Shown: positions 1 to 8,371, numbered from the stretch's first letter. The stretch is DNA of 25,288 nucleotides from JBIKLM01 sp044375105 (GCA_044375105.1 JBILNK010000049.1:1-25288); one strand, 5' to 3'. Notes: generated by a model from the sequence alone, not told the origin. Made by a program: numbers and translations.

Positions 1-20
1 CCGGCGGGGCGCCGCGGGCG

Positions 21-491
21 TCAATAGGGCCGCCGCTCCGGATTCTGGCGCCAGGCCTCGAAGGGCTCCTCACCGCGCGTCGCCAGGCGCTGGACGAAGG
101 GCACGCGCCCGCGGCCCGGCGGGGCCTCGAATTCGGCGTAGAAGGCCGCGTCGTCGAAGCCCGCCGCCGCGGCCGCATGGCGGTCGGCAGCGAATTCGAC
201 GCGCGCCACCCGCGCCCACAGGATCGCCCCGCGGCACATGGGGCAAGGCTCGCAGGAGGAATAGAGCACGGACCCGGACAGGTCGTGGCTCCGAAGGGTC
301 CGGGCGGCCTCCCGCAGGGCCACGACCTCGGCGTGGGCGGTGGGATCGCCATCCAAGGTCACGCGGTTGTGGCCCCGGCCGATCACCCGCCCGTCCCGCA
401 CGACCACGGCGCCGAAGGGCCCGCCGCCCGCCAGCGCCGACCGGCGCGCGAGTTCCAGGGCTTCGAGCAGCGGGTCCGGCGCAGCGTCCAT
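21..491 (-). CDS. guaD: Guanine deaminase (CDA-fold, zinc-dependent)
   Basis: Predicted to hydrolyse guanine to xanthine in the cytoplasm (purine salvage/catabolism). Numbered from the ATG at 491, the zinc/catalytic signature is complete: HAE with His53 as zinc ligand and Glu55 as proton shuttle, and PCPMC with Cys83 and Cys86 as the other ligands. The C-terminal motif PFEAWR plus a terminal Tyr matches the B. subtilis GuaD type rather than TadA or cytidine deaminases. The 156 aa length from this start equals the length I recall for that enzyme. An in-frame start 12 codons upstream (527) is possible, but the ATG at 491 has GGAG four bases before it and gives the family length. Divergent from the cyclotransferase gene, with about 114 bases between starts. 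tRNA adenosine deaminase is the main alternative and less likely given the C-terminus. Confidence 0.82.
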   Translation of the reverse strand: MDAAPDPLLEALELARRSALAGGGPFGAVVVRDGRVIGRGHNRVTLDGDPTAHAEVVALREAARTLRSHDLSGSVLYSSCEPCPMCRGAILWARVARVEFAADRHAAAAAGFDDAAFYAEFEAPPGRGRVPFVQRLATRGEEPFEAWRQNPERRPY

Positions 492-605
492 CGGGCTCCA
501 TCCCAACGAATCCGGGGCCCGCTGCAAACCCGGGAGCGCTCCGGGCCGTCCCGGACTCGCGGCGCCCAGGCCGGACCCGTAGCCTCAAGGCCCCAGGCGA
601 ACCCC

Positions 606-1577
606 ATGAAGCGAGTCCGACCGAGCCCGCCCCGTCTTCCGCGCTTGCTGCTCTGCTCGGCGCCCTTGCTCGCCCTGCTGGCGGTCGCCTGCGCGCCCCG
701 GGGCCAGTCGAGCGCCAAGCCGGTGCCGCCGGGCGCACAGACGCCTGGCCAATCGGCGGCTCAGGGCCCTGCGCAGAGCCCGGCCCCGGCATCCCAGGCG
801 GCGCCGGCCGTGGCGCGCTACGGCCTGAAGATCGTGCGCAGCTACCCCCACGACCCGCGCGCCTTCACCCAAGGTCTGCTGTTCCGCGACGGGCAGCTGT
901 TCGAGAGCGCCGGCCAGCGCGGCGAGTCGAGCCTGCGGCGCGTGGACCTGGAGAGCGGCACGGTGCTGCAGTCGGTGGAGTTCGCCAGCTCGCCGGCCCT
1001 CGGGCCGGACGGGTCGCGCTTCTTCGCCGAGGGCCTGGAGTGCCTCGGGGACGTGCTCTACCAGCTGACCTGGCAGGAGCAGACCTGCCTGGTTTGGGAT
1101 CGCCACAGCTTCGACCTGCTGGGACGCTTTCCCTACGCGGGCGAAGGCTGGGGGCTGTGCAGCGACGGGGAGCGCCTGATCGTCTCCGATGGATTGCCCA
1201 CGGGCCTGCGCTTCTTCGAGCGCAGCGGCCCGGGGCCGCTGGATTTCCGCGAGCTGCCGAAGCGCCTGGAGGTGACCTTCCAAGGGCGGCCCGTCGACCG
1301 CATCAACGAGCTGGAGTGGATCGACGGGCAGATCTGGGCCAATCGCTGGCAGTCGAACGAGATCGTGCGCATCGACCCCGTGAGCGGCCGTGTGGTCGGG
1401 CTGATCGATTGCCGGCTGCTCGAACAGCAAGTGGCGCTCGAACCCGAGATCCCGGTGGCCGGTTTCGGCCCCCAGAACGTGCTCAACGGCATCGCCTGGG
1501 ATCCGATCGGAAAGAGGCTGTTCCTGACCGGCAAGCACTGGCCCAAGCTGTTCGAGGTCGCGCTCGAGCCGCGCTGA
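606..1577 (+). CDS. Glutaminyl-peptide cyclotransferase, lipoprotein-type
   Basis: Predicted plant/bacterial-type glutamine cyclotransferase (glutamine cyclotransferase Pfam family), a five-bladed propeller that converts N-terminal Gln of peptides to pyroglutamate outside the cytoplasm. The 323 aa protein starts with a basic-hydrophobic signal segment (residues 1-28) ending in AVAC, so Cys29 is a plausible though imperfect lipobox cysteine. An Ala/Pro/Gln-rich linker follows to about residue 75. Family motifs come in order: YPHDPRAFTQGL, FFAEGLE, LYQLTWQE, GEGWGLC, INELEW, IWANRWQSNEIVRID and LNGIAWD. The ATG at 606 was chosen because the signal peptide begins there; the frame is open far upstream but reads as low-complexity shadow. 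No clear SD; CCCC directly precedes the ATG. Family assignment is confident; lipidation is inferred. Confidence 0.88.
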   Translation: MKRVRPSPPRLPRLLLCSAPLLALLAVACAPRGQSSAKPVPPGAQTPGQSAAQGPAQSPAPASQAAPAVARYGLKIVRSYPHDPRAFTQGLLFRDGQLFESAGQRGESSLRRVDLESGTVLQSVEFASSPALGPDGSRFFAEGLECLGDVLYQLTWQEQTCLVWDRHSFDLLGRFPYAGEGWGLCSDGERLIVSDGLPTGLRFFERSGPGPLDFRELPKRLEVTFQGRPVDRINELEWIDGQIWANRWQSNEIVRIDPVSGRVVGLIDCRLLEQQVALEPEIPVAGFGPQNVLNGIAWDPIGKRLFLTGKHWPKLFEVALEPR

Positions 1578-2083
1578 TCCGGGGCGGGTCGGGGCGCCGG
1601 GGAGCCGCTGTGGCCCGCCAGGCCCAGCCGAGACCTGGCCCGCCCGGAAGGCCTGCCGCTCGGCCCGGGCCTCCGATCGGGGGCGGGGGCGTGGGGGGGG
1701 GCGTGGGGGGGGCTGCAGGCGCCCTCCGCGGCCGGCTGCCGTGCGGCTGGCCGGTGCCGCCTGCGGCGCCCAGCGGGACTGAGCGCGCCGCCCTCCCGGC
1801 TCCGGTGGGGGCCCGTGCCGAACGTTGCGAATGCCGAGGAATTCTGGGTGCACCCGTCCGATCCTCGGGAGTTTCAGAGCCTTCACTTTGGTAGGCGCCC
1901 GCCGGAGGACAGCCTAGCTGCGGGCAGCCTGCCTCCACGAGATTCGATGGGATCGGAACCCTGAGGGGATTCCCTCCAGCCCTGAGGGCCAGCTTCTCGA
2001 CAAACTCTTGGATTGTGTCTCCAGGCCTGCGGCAGCCGCCGCTGGCCGGACCGAGCCGCCGCCCCGTCCACCCCCCGACGCAG
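1578..2083. other. Gene-free stretch before nhaD
   Basis: No convincing gene. It contains the G-rich tract described separately at 1679-1712. An in-frame GTG at 2015 could extend the antiporter by 23 Pro/Arg-rich residues, but these do not resemble a membrane-protein N-terminus. The part after about 1800 has lower GC and may hold the promoter for the antiporter/reductase pair; I could not pick out a credible -35/-10 pair. Confidence 0.5.
1679..1712 (+). repeat. G-quadruplex-forming tract (G5, G5, G9, G8)
   Basis: Four G runs of 5, 5, 9 and 8 bases are separated by loops of only 1, 3 and 3 bases (C, CGT, CGT). This satisfies the classical G4 motif with very short loops on the plus (coding) strand. 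It lies about 100 bases after the cyclotransferase stop and about 370 before the antiporter start. Whether it folds or acts in transcription or termination is inference. Confidence 0.7.
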
Positions 2084-3538
2084 ATGACCGCCGAGCACGC
2101 TCAGACGGAGTCCCATCCGAACAGCCTGGCCTCCTACGCCCTGCCCCTCGGGATCGGCCTTTCGCTGGCGACCCTGCTGGGCGCCGTGGCCCAGCACGAC
2201 GGCAACGTGGCCAGCCTGTTCGGCATCCCGGTGGCCTACATGCTGTTCCTGGTGACCCTGCTGGGGGTGGCCGTGTTCCACGCCCACGCCCTGCAGGTGG
2301 CCTTGGCCGGGGCGGGCACCCTGGTGGCCTTCTCGCTCTGGCAGAGCGCCGAATTCAGCTTCGTGCACCACCTCGAGCACGAGTGGGTCGTGCTCAGCAA
2401 CCTGTTCGGCTTGCTGGTCGGCTTCGGATTGCTGGCCAACCACTTCGAGCACTCCGGGGTGCCGGAGCGCCTGCCGCGGGTCCTGCCGGGCGGCTGGAAG
2501 GGCTGCTTCGCGCTGCTGGCGATCGTGTGGATGATCTCGGGTTTCCTGGACAACATCGCTGCGGCCATGATCGGCGGCGGCGTGGCGGCGACGGTGTTCC
2601 GCGGCCGGGTGCACGTGGGCTATCTGGCCGGCATCGTGGCGGCCTCCAACGCCGGCGGCGCGGGCTCGGTCCTCGGCGACACGACCACCACGATGATGTG
2701 GATCGGCGGGGTCCATCCCTTCGACGTGCTGCACGCCTATGTGGGCGCTTTCGTGGCTCTGCTGATCAGCGGCCTGGTGGCTTCGATCCTGCAGGACAGC
2801 TACCAAAAGCTCGAAGTCTCGAGCGAAGCCCCTCCGGCCCTGGACAAGGGCCGCATCTACGTGGTGGCCGCGATCCTGGGCACGGCCGTGACCGCCAATA
2901 TCCTGCAGAACACGGTCTTCCACGGCATCGAGGAGCACGCCCCGGTGCTGGCCCTGTCGATCTGGGCAGCGATCCTGGCTTTGGCGTTCTATCGCAAACC
3001 CGCCTGGAACGTGGTGCCCTCGATCGCGCGCGGCTCGTTGTTCCTCTTGAGCCTGGTGCTGTGCGCCTCGCTGCTGCCCCTCGACAAGCTGCCCAAGCCC
3101 AGCCCCTACTCGACCCTGGGCCTCGGATTCCTCTCGGCGATCTTCGACAACATCCCGCTGACCGCCCTGGCCTTGCGCCAGCAAGGCTTCGATTGGGGCT
3201 TGCTGGCCTTCGCCGTGGGTTTCGGCGGGTCGATCCTGTGGTTCGGTTCCTCGGCGGGCGTGGCGCTTTCGGCGCGCTTCCCGGCCGCGCGCTCGACCGG
3301 CGACTGGCTGCGCTACGGCTGGCACGTGCCGGTGGCCTACGTGGCGGGCTTCTTCGCCATGTACCTGACCATGGGCTGGCATCCGCACCCGCTGAAGGGC
3401 CAGGCGCCGGCCCACGCGCCGGAGCAGACCACCCCGGCCGGCGAGGTGCACGCCAGCGAGGGGGCCCTGCTCGTGCCCCAGGAGCCCCGTTCGGAGGCCC
3501 TGGCGGCCGATCTCGAGGCCCTGCGCGTCGGCGATTGA
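2084..3538 (+). CDS. nhaD: NhaD-type Na+/H+ antiporter
   Basis: Predicted inner-membrane sodium/proton antiporter of the ion transporter superfamily (NhaD/ArsB/CitM-like). The 484 aa polytopic protein has about 11-12 hydrophobic segments and the family's two inverted halves. Half one has SGFLDNIAAAMIGGG, then AASNAGGAGSVLGDTTT, the NAGG...GD-T signature of NhaD. Half two has AIFDNIPLTALAL, then GFGGSILWFGSSAGVAL. The two DN motifs and the two Gly-rich re-entrant motifs are where family substrate-site residues lie. A hydrophilic tail of about 45 residues follows the last segment. ATG 2084 was preferred to GTG 2015 because the extra residues are low-complexity. No clear SD. The HMG-CoA reductase gene begins 28-91 bases after the stop (depending on its start), so co-transcription is likely. 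Confidence 0.85.
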   Translation: MTAEHAQTESHPNSLASYALPLGIGLSLATLLGAVAQHDGNVASLFGIPVAYMLFLVTLLGVAVFHAHALQVALAGAGTLVAFSLWQSAEFSFVHHLEHEWVVLSNLFGLLVGFGLLANHFEHSGVPERLPRVLPGGWKGCFALLAIVWMISGFLDNIAAAMIGGGVAATVFRGRVHVGYLAGIVAASNAGGAGSVLGDTTTTMMWIGGVHPFDVLHAYVGAFVALLISGLVASILQDSYQKLEVSSEAPPALDKGRIYVVAAILGTAVTANILQNTVFHGIEEHAPVLALSIWAAILALAFYRKPAWNVVPSIARGSLFLLSLVLCASLLPLDKLPKPSPYSTLGLGFLSAIFDNIPLTALALRQQGFDWGLLAFAVGFGGSILWFGSSAGVALSARFPAARSTGDWLRYGWHVPVAYVAGFFAMYLTMGWHPHPLKGQAPAHAPEQTTPAGEVHASEGALLVPQEPRSEALAADLEALRVGD

Positions 3539-3566
3539 GACCAAGGCCGCACACCGCGGCAGGGGT

Positions 3567-4877
3567 ATGCTCACGGGGCGGTCGGCGCTGGCGCCGGCCG
3601 CCCCGCGCCATTTCGGCGCTTTCCACGCGATGGCGAACCCGGACAGCGACGCCCCGATGGATGCCGCCGGCGACCCCGGCCTGCTGCCCGCGATCCCCCG
3701 CGATCCGGCCGGCGAGCCCAGCGCCGCGGCGGGGGCCCTGCGGCGGGCGCAGATCCGCGCTTCCACGGGCCTGCAGTTGCCGCATCTCGCGGGCCTGCCG
3801 GTGCCGGCCGAGAGCGCGCGCGGAAAGATCGAGAATTGGATCGGCTACGCCCAGGTGCCGGTCGGACTGGCGGGGCCCCTGCGTGTGCTGGGCGAAGCGG
3901 GCCCCTATGAGGTCTATGTGCCCCTGGCGACCACCGAGGGCGCCCTCGTGGCGTCGTACTCGCGCGGCATGGCCGTGCTGCGCGAGGCCGGCGGGGTCTG
4001 CGCGCGGGTGATCGACGAAGGCCTGAGCCAGCACCCGCTGCTGGTCTATGGGGACCTGGCCCAGGCCCTGGCGGCGCGCGAAGCGGCCCGCGCGGCCTTC
4101 GACGAATGCGCGGCCCTGGTGGCCAGCCTGTCCCGACATGGACGCCTGCTGCGGCTCGAGCCCAGCCTGCTCGGCCGGCGCCTGCTGCTGCGGCTCGTGT
4201 TCTCCACCGGGGATGCGATCGGCATCAACATGGCGGCCAAGGCCAGCGACCGGATTTCGCGTCTGCTGGCCGAGCGCACCGGCGCCCGCGAGGTCTACGT
4301 GCACGGCCAGGACGTGGAGAAGCGCGCCAACGCCCGGGCCCTGGTCGAGGGCCGGGGCCGCCCGACGATCGCCGAGGCGCGCCTGCCGGCCGAGCTGGTG
4401 CGCCGTCGGCTGCGGACCGAGCCGGCCGCCCTGGAGGCCATCTGGAGGAGCTACCAGGTGGGCTTCAGCCAGCTCGGCACGGCCAACTGGGGGGTCCAGA
4501 CCGCCAACGGTCTGGCGGCCCTGTTCCTGGCCTGTGGCCAGGACGTGGCCTACGTGACCGAGAGCGCCACGGGCTTCCTCGAGCTCGCCGTGGAGCCGGA
4601 CGGGGCGCTCTACGCGGGCCTGCACCTGCCGAACCTGATCCTGGGCACGGTGGGGGGCGGCAGCCAGCAGGGCACGGCGGCGGAGTGCCTGGCGATCCTG
4701 GGCTGCTCCGGCGCCCAGCGGGCCCGGCGCTTCGCCGAGGTGGCCGCGGCCGCCTGCCTGGCGGGGGACCTGTCGCTGATGGCCAGCTTCGTGGCCGGAG
4801 ACTTCGTCGCCGCCCATGAGCGCCTGGGCCGCAACCGGCCGGCCCCGGACCCCGGCCCCTCGCCGGACCACGCTTGA
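3567..4877 (+). CDS. hmgA: Hydroxymethylglutaryl-CoA reductase, class I-like
   Basis: Predicted to reduce HMG-CoA to mevalonate with NAD(P)H, the committed step of mevalonate-route isoprenoid synthesis. The 436 aa protein covers the catalytic domain with no membrane anchor. Numbered from 3567: ENWIG (89-93) and PVGLAGPL; TTEGALVASYSRG with catalytic Glu124; DAIGIN cofactor motif (206-211); catalytic Lys242 in EKRANA; Asp316 in LACGQD; and His397 near the C-terminus after SLMASFVAG. All four catalytic residues known for the family are present. The DAIGIN motif and the GTVGGGSQQGT segment look class I rather than Pseudomonas-type class II. The start is uncertain: ATGs at 3567, 3630 and 3657 are all in frame, none with a good SD, and the first 50 residues are low-complexity. 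Probably in one unit with nhaD. Confidence 0.9.
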   Translation: MLTGRSALAPAAPRHFGAFHAMANPDSDAPMDAAGDPGLLPAIPRDPAGEPSAAAGALRRAQIRASTGLQLPHLAGLPVPAESARGKIENWIGYAQVPVGLAGPLRVLGEAGPYEVYVPLATTEGALVASYSRGMAVLREAGGVCARVIDEGLSQHPLLVYGDLAQALAAREAARAAFDECAALVASLSRHGRLLRLEPSLLGRRLLLRLVFSTGDAIGINMAAKASDRISRLLAERTGAREVYVHGQDVEKRANARALVEGRGRPTIAEARLPAELVRRRLRTEPAALEAIWRSYQVGFSQLGTANWGVQTANGLAALFLACGQDVAYVTESATGFLELAVEPDGALYAGLHLPNLILGTVGGGSQQGTAAECLAILGCSGAQRARRFAEVAAAACLAGDLSLMASFVAGDFVAAHERLGRNRPAPDPGPSPDHA

Positions 4878-4896
4878 GGAGCTCTGGCGGGGGCGA

Positions 4897-4924
4897 TTGA
4901 CCGGCCGGCCGCGGACAGTAATCT
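4897..4924 (+). promoter_or_regulatory. Candidate sigma70-type promoter for fusA
   Basis: TTGACC (4897-4902) matches the -35 consensus at five of six positions. A 16-base spacer leads to TAATCT (4919-4924), which matches -10 at only three of six. It sits in a local AT-richer patch within an otherwise extremely GC-rich gap, directly after the reductase stop, and would give a leader of roughly 170 bases. Weak evidence from sequence alone. Confidence 0.3.
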
Positions 4925-4987
4925 GTTTGGCCCTCCGGGGCCTCGCGGCCCCGGCCGGCCGCCGGGGACCCTCCCGGACGCCGCCAG

Positions 4988-5036
4988 CCCCGTCCCCCGC
5001 GCCCCGCGCACGATCCCCCCGGCCCCGATCTCCCCC
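4988..5036 (-). repeat. C-run cluster (G4-capable on minus strand) in the fusA leader
   Basis: Six runs of four to six C occur within 49 bases (4988, 4994, 5002, 5015, 5023 and 5032). The complementary strand therefore carries multiple G4+ runs with short loops. It lies 70-115 bases upstream of the fusA ATG, inside its likely 5' leader. Folding and function are untested. Confidence 0.5.
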
Positions 5037-5104
5037 GGGGCCAACCTCCGGCCCCAGCGGGCCAGCTCCCACGGTCCCCAGGACCGGCCGCAGACACGCC
5101 TCCC

Positions 5105-7174
5105 ATGGACGCCAAGCGCCTCGTCAAGCACCGGAACATCGGCATCATGGCCCACATCGACGCGGGCAAGACGACGGTGACCGAACGGATCCTGTACATC
5201 ACCAACAAGATCCACAAGATCGGCGAGGTGCACGATGGAGCCGCCACGATGGACTTCCTCGAGGAGGAGCAAAAGCGCGGCATCACGATCCAGTCGGCCG
5301 CCACCTCGGTCGAATGGGAAGGCCACTCGATCAACATCATCGACACCCCCGGCCACGTGGACTTCACCGCCGAGGTGGAGCGCTCCCTGCGCGTGCTGGA
5401 CGGCGCCATCGCCGTGTTCGACGGTGTGCAGGGCGTCGAAGCCCAGTCCGAGACGGTCTGGCGCCAGGCGGACCGCTACCGCGTGCCGCGGATCTGTTTC
5501 ATCAACAAGCTCGACCGCACCGGCGCCGACTTCGACTACTGCGTCAAGACCATCGTCGATCGCCTGGGCGCCCGCCCGGTCAAGCTGCAATGGCCGATCG
5601 GCCGCGAGAAGAGCTTCAAGGGCATCATCGACCTGGTCGATTGGAAGTACTACGAGTTCGAAGAGGACTCGAAGGGCAAGGTGTTCAAGGAAGCGCCGAT
5701 CCCCGCCGAATGCCTCGAAGAGGCCAAGCTGCGCCGCAGCGAGATGTGCGAGGTGGCGGCCGAGTTCGACGAGCAGCTGCTGGACCTGTTCGTCGAAGAC
5801 AAGGAACTGCCCAACGACAAGGTCAAGGCGGCCCTGCGCAAGGGCTGCGTGTCCATGGAGATCACGCCGGTGTTGTGCGGCGCGGCCCTCAAGGACAAGG
5901 GCGTGGCCTTCCTGCTGGACGGGGTCATCGACTACCTGCCGAGCCCCCTGGACCTGCCGCCCGTCGAAGGCGATGTCCCCGGGACCGATCGCCGCGTCAG
6001 CCGCAAGTGCGATGAGACCGAGCCGATGTGCGCTATGGCCTTCAAGACCATCGCTCAGCAGACCGGCGACCTGACTTTCGTGCGCGTCTACTCCGGCATC
6101 ATGGACAAGGGCGTCTCGGTGCTGAATCCGCGCACCGGCAAACGCGAGCGCATCGGCCGCCTGGTGCGCGTCCACGCCAACAAGCAGGAGCCCATCGACG
6201 CCTTCGGCGCAGGCGACATCGCCGCCGTGGTCGGCCTCAAGAACACGGTCACCGGCGACACCCTGTGCGCCGAAGAACACCCGATCGCCCTGTCCAAGAT
6301 CCAGTTCCCGGACAGCGTGATCGCGATGTCGATCGAGCCCAAGAACTCGCAGGACCGCGACAAGCTGGGCGAGGTCATCGGCCGCATGATGCGCGAAGAC
6401 CCGACCTTCCGGGCCCAGACCAACGAGGAGACCGGCGACCTGGTCATCTCGGGCATGGGCGAGCTGCACCTCGAGGTGATCGTCAACCGGATCCAGAACG
6501 ACCACAAGTGCGAGGTCGTGACCGGCAAGCCCAAGGTGGCCTACAAGCAGCGGCTGGGCCGCTCGGTCGAGACCGAAGCGCGCTTCGTCAAGCAGTCCGG
6601 CGGTCGCGGCAAGTTCGCCGTGGTCACCGTGCGCTTCGAGCCCACCGAGGACCCGACCAAGGTCTACGAGTTCGTGGACGGGGTGCGCGGCGGCAACGTG
6701 CCCAAGGAGTTCATTCCCTCGGTCGGCTACGGCATCGAGCAGGCGGTGGGCGGCGGTGGCCGGCAGGGCTTCCCCTACGTGGGCGTCAAGGCCACGCTGA
6801 TCGACGGCAAGTACCACGACGTGGACTCGGACCAGCTCTCCTTCGAGCAGGCCGGCATCCTGGCTTTCCGGCAGGCGGCCGAGAGCAACACGGTGCTGCT
6901 CGAGCCGATCATGAAGGTCGAGGTGCGCGTGCCCGAGGAGTACCTGGGCGGCGTGGTCGGCGACCTGAACTCCCGCCGTGGCGAGATCACCGAAGTGGAC
7001 GCCCAGGGCGACCTGCGCGTGGTCCGCGGCGTGGTCCCGATCGCCGAAATGTTCGCCTACTCCTCGGCCCTGCGCGGCGCGACCCAGGGTCGCGGTTCCT
7101 ACGCCATGGAGCTGCAGGAGTACCGCGACGTGCCCCGCAACATCGCCGAGAAGATCTGGAAGGGCGAGAACTGA
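5105..7174 (+). CDS. fusA: Translation elongation factor G
   Basis: GTPase that drives ribosomal translocation (and ribosome recycling with RRF) in the cytoplasm. The 689 aa protein is full length for EF-G. Domain I: P-loop AHIDAGKTT, switch I with RGITI, DTPGHVDF, and NKLD for guanine specificity. Domain II begins around residue 300. Domain III carries GMGELHLEVI. Domain IV carries KQSGGRG and the SRRGEI loop. Domain V ends in a typical C-terminal segment (VPRNIAEKI). Conserved motifs look intact, arguing for an active factor rather than a degenerate paralogue or a tetracycline-resistance type. No SD is visible before the ATG; it is preceded by TCCC. The usual neighbours rpsL, rpsG and tuf are absent, so the gene is outside a str operon, or this is one of several EF-G copies. 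Confidence 0.96.
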   Translation: MDAKRLVKHRNIGIMAHIDAGKTTVTERILYITNKIHKIGEVHDGAATMDFLEEEQKRGITIQSAATSVEWEGHSINIIDTPGHVDFTAEVERSLRVLDGAIAVFDGVQGVEAQSETVWRQADRYRVPRICFINKLDRTGADFDYCVKTIVDRLGARPVKLQWPIGREKSFKGIIDLVDWKYYEFEEDSKGKVFKEAPIPAECLEEAKLRRSEMCEVAAEFDEQLLDLFVEDKELPNDKVKAALRKGCVSMEITPVLCGAALKDKGVAFLLDGVIDYLPSPLDLPPVEGDVPGTDRRVSRKCDETEPMCAMAFKTIAQQTGDLTFVRVYSGIMDKGVSVLNPRTGKRERIGRLVRVHANKQEPIDAFGAGDIAAVVGLKNTVTGDTLCAEEHPIALSKIQFPDSVIAMSIEPKNSQDRDKLGEVIGRMMREDPTFRAQTNEETGDLVISGMGELHLEVIVNRIQNDHKCEVVTGKPKVAYKQRLGRSVETEARFVKQSGGRGKFAVVTVRFEPTEDPTKVYEFVDGVRGGNVPKEFIPSVGYGIEQAVGGGGRQGFPYVGVKATLIDGKYHDVDSDQLSFEQAGILAFRQAAESNTVLLEPIMKVEVRVPEEYLGGVVGDLNSRRGEITEVDAQGDLRVVRGVVPIAEMFAYSSALRGATQGRGSYAMELQEYRDVPRNIAEKIWKGEN

Positions 7175-7315
7175 CCCACCTCTACGCCCCGGCCCTGGCC
7201 TGATCCAATCGATCGCCCCCCGATCGGTCGCCGGCCGGAGTGCCGGACCGGCGCCACCTTCCTGAACCGCCCCGGGCGCTCCTCGCGCGCGCCCGCGATC
7301 CCCACCGACCCCCCC

Positions 7316-8371
7316 ATGTCGTCCCGCATCGCCCGCCGCCGCTGGACCCGCGAAATAGAACTCGAGATCGACGGGGTGCACCTGGGCTCGACCGGCGCGG
7401 TGATCGTGCACGGCTACGAGGACCCAGCGGGCGGTAAGTGGCACGATTCGGTCATCCCTGCGAAGGTCGGGGCCTTCGACCGACAGAGCGGGGAGCGGCG
7501 CTGGTTCGCTCCTTGCGAGGTGGGCTACGGTCGCGGATTCGGCGCGGGTTATGCGGCCGAGAACCAGCTCCTGGTGCTCGGCCCGAGCGCCTCGGGCCAT
7601 CGAGCGGCGCGTTTGGCCGCCGATTCCGGCGAACTCGAAGTCCTGGCCGCGGTGGGGGAGTTCGACGAAGCCCACGTGGGCGCGTCGGTGTGCGTTTGCG
7701 TGGCGCCCAGCGAGGTCTTCGCGCTCTCCACCGCGGATCTGACTCCCATCTGGCGGCTCTCCGCCGGAGGCCGCCGCTTCCACCGTTCGGCGCGCGGCGC
7801 AGGCCAGCTCTTCGTGGCCTATTCCGACAAGGGCTCGCGCTTGCAAGGGGTCGGTTTGATCGACCTCGAGCAGGGGCGTCGCTTCCAGCCCCTGATCGCC
7901 GCCAATCAGCCGGCGCTGCTCGGCCTGGCCGCCGCCGGCGAGCGCCTGGCCGTGCTCGGCGAAGATCTGGAGCAGCTCCTGCCCGAGGGGCGCCGGCGGG
8001 ACCTGCAGCTCGAGCGGCTCATGGCCGAAGAGGAACACGGGGATTACGAGGCGGCCGAGGGCATCGCTCCGGCCCGCGGCCAGGGTGGGCTCGCTGTTTA
8101 CGACATCCAGGGCGGGGAGGCGCGGTTGGGCTGGTACCGCGACCTGCCCGCCAAGGGCGAGGACCTGGAGGCGGCCAGTTTGGCCATGGATTCGGGCAAG
8201 CTTTATCTCGCCAGCGGCGCCAATCTGGTCATCCTGGATGGACAGAGCGGGCGCGAGCTGGGCCGGCTGGTCGTGCCGGGCCTCGACGAACACGTCTCCT
8301 GGACCATCCGGGAAGGCGCTTTCCTGCTCGCCGAAGAAAACCGACTGACGCTGTTCGAAATCCCGGATTGA
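7316..8371 (+). CDS. Hypothetical propeller-like (PQQ/WD-type repeat) protein
   Basis: A 351 aa protein I do not recognise as a named family. It has no signal peptide or membrane segment, so it is probably cytoplasmic. Recurrent short blocks of hydrophobic strand, Gly turn and a D..SG.E. element (for example GAFDRQSGERRW, ARLAADSGELEVL, LVILDGQSGRELGRL) are typical of PQQ-like or WD-like beta-propeller blades; about five to six can be picked out. No enzymatic motif is evident. The ATG at 7316 directly follows seven C residues and lacks an SD. It lies 141 bases after fusA in the same direction, so read-through is possible. Propeller fold is an inference from repeat spacing; the function is unknown. 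Confidence 0.75.
   Translation: MSSRIARRRWTREIELEIDGVHLGSTGAVIVHGYEDPAGGKWHDSVIPAKVGAFDRQSGERRWFAPCEVGYGRGFGAGYAAENQLLVLGPSASGHRAARLAADSGELEVLAAVGEFDEAHVGASVCVCVAPSEVFALSTADLTPIWRLSAGGRRFHRSARGAGQLFVAYSDKGSRLQGVGLIDLEQGRRFQPLIAANQPALLGLAAAGERLAVLGEDLEQLLPEGRRRDLQLERLMAEEEHGDYEAAEGIAPARGQGGLAVYDIQGGEARLGWYRDLPAKGEDLEAASLAMDSGKLYLASGANLVILDGQSGRELGRLVVPGLDEHVSWTIREGAFLLAEENRLTLFEIPD

Noticed and set aside
2015..2083. Upstream GTG extension of nhaD
   Set aside because: It adds 23 Pro/Arg-rich residues unlike a membrane-protein N-terminus and has no SD.
1883..3766. Long minus-strand open frame opposite nhaD
   Set aside because: The product is Arg/Gln/His-rich with no hydrophobic or domain pattern, and it mirrors the codon structure of the antiporter.
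7205..7235. CGATC...GATCG inverted repeat after fusA
   Set aside because: Only five pairs and no T tail; not enough to call a terminator.
4610..8293. Very long open frame on the minus strand opposite fusA and its neighbours
   Set aside because: It lies antisense to fusA, whose motifs are unambiguous. Its translation is a His/Ala/Leu/Gly/Asp-rich shadow without domains, typical of high-GC DNA.
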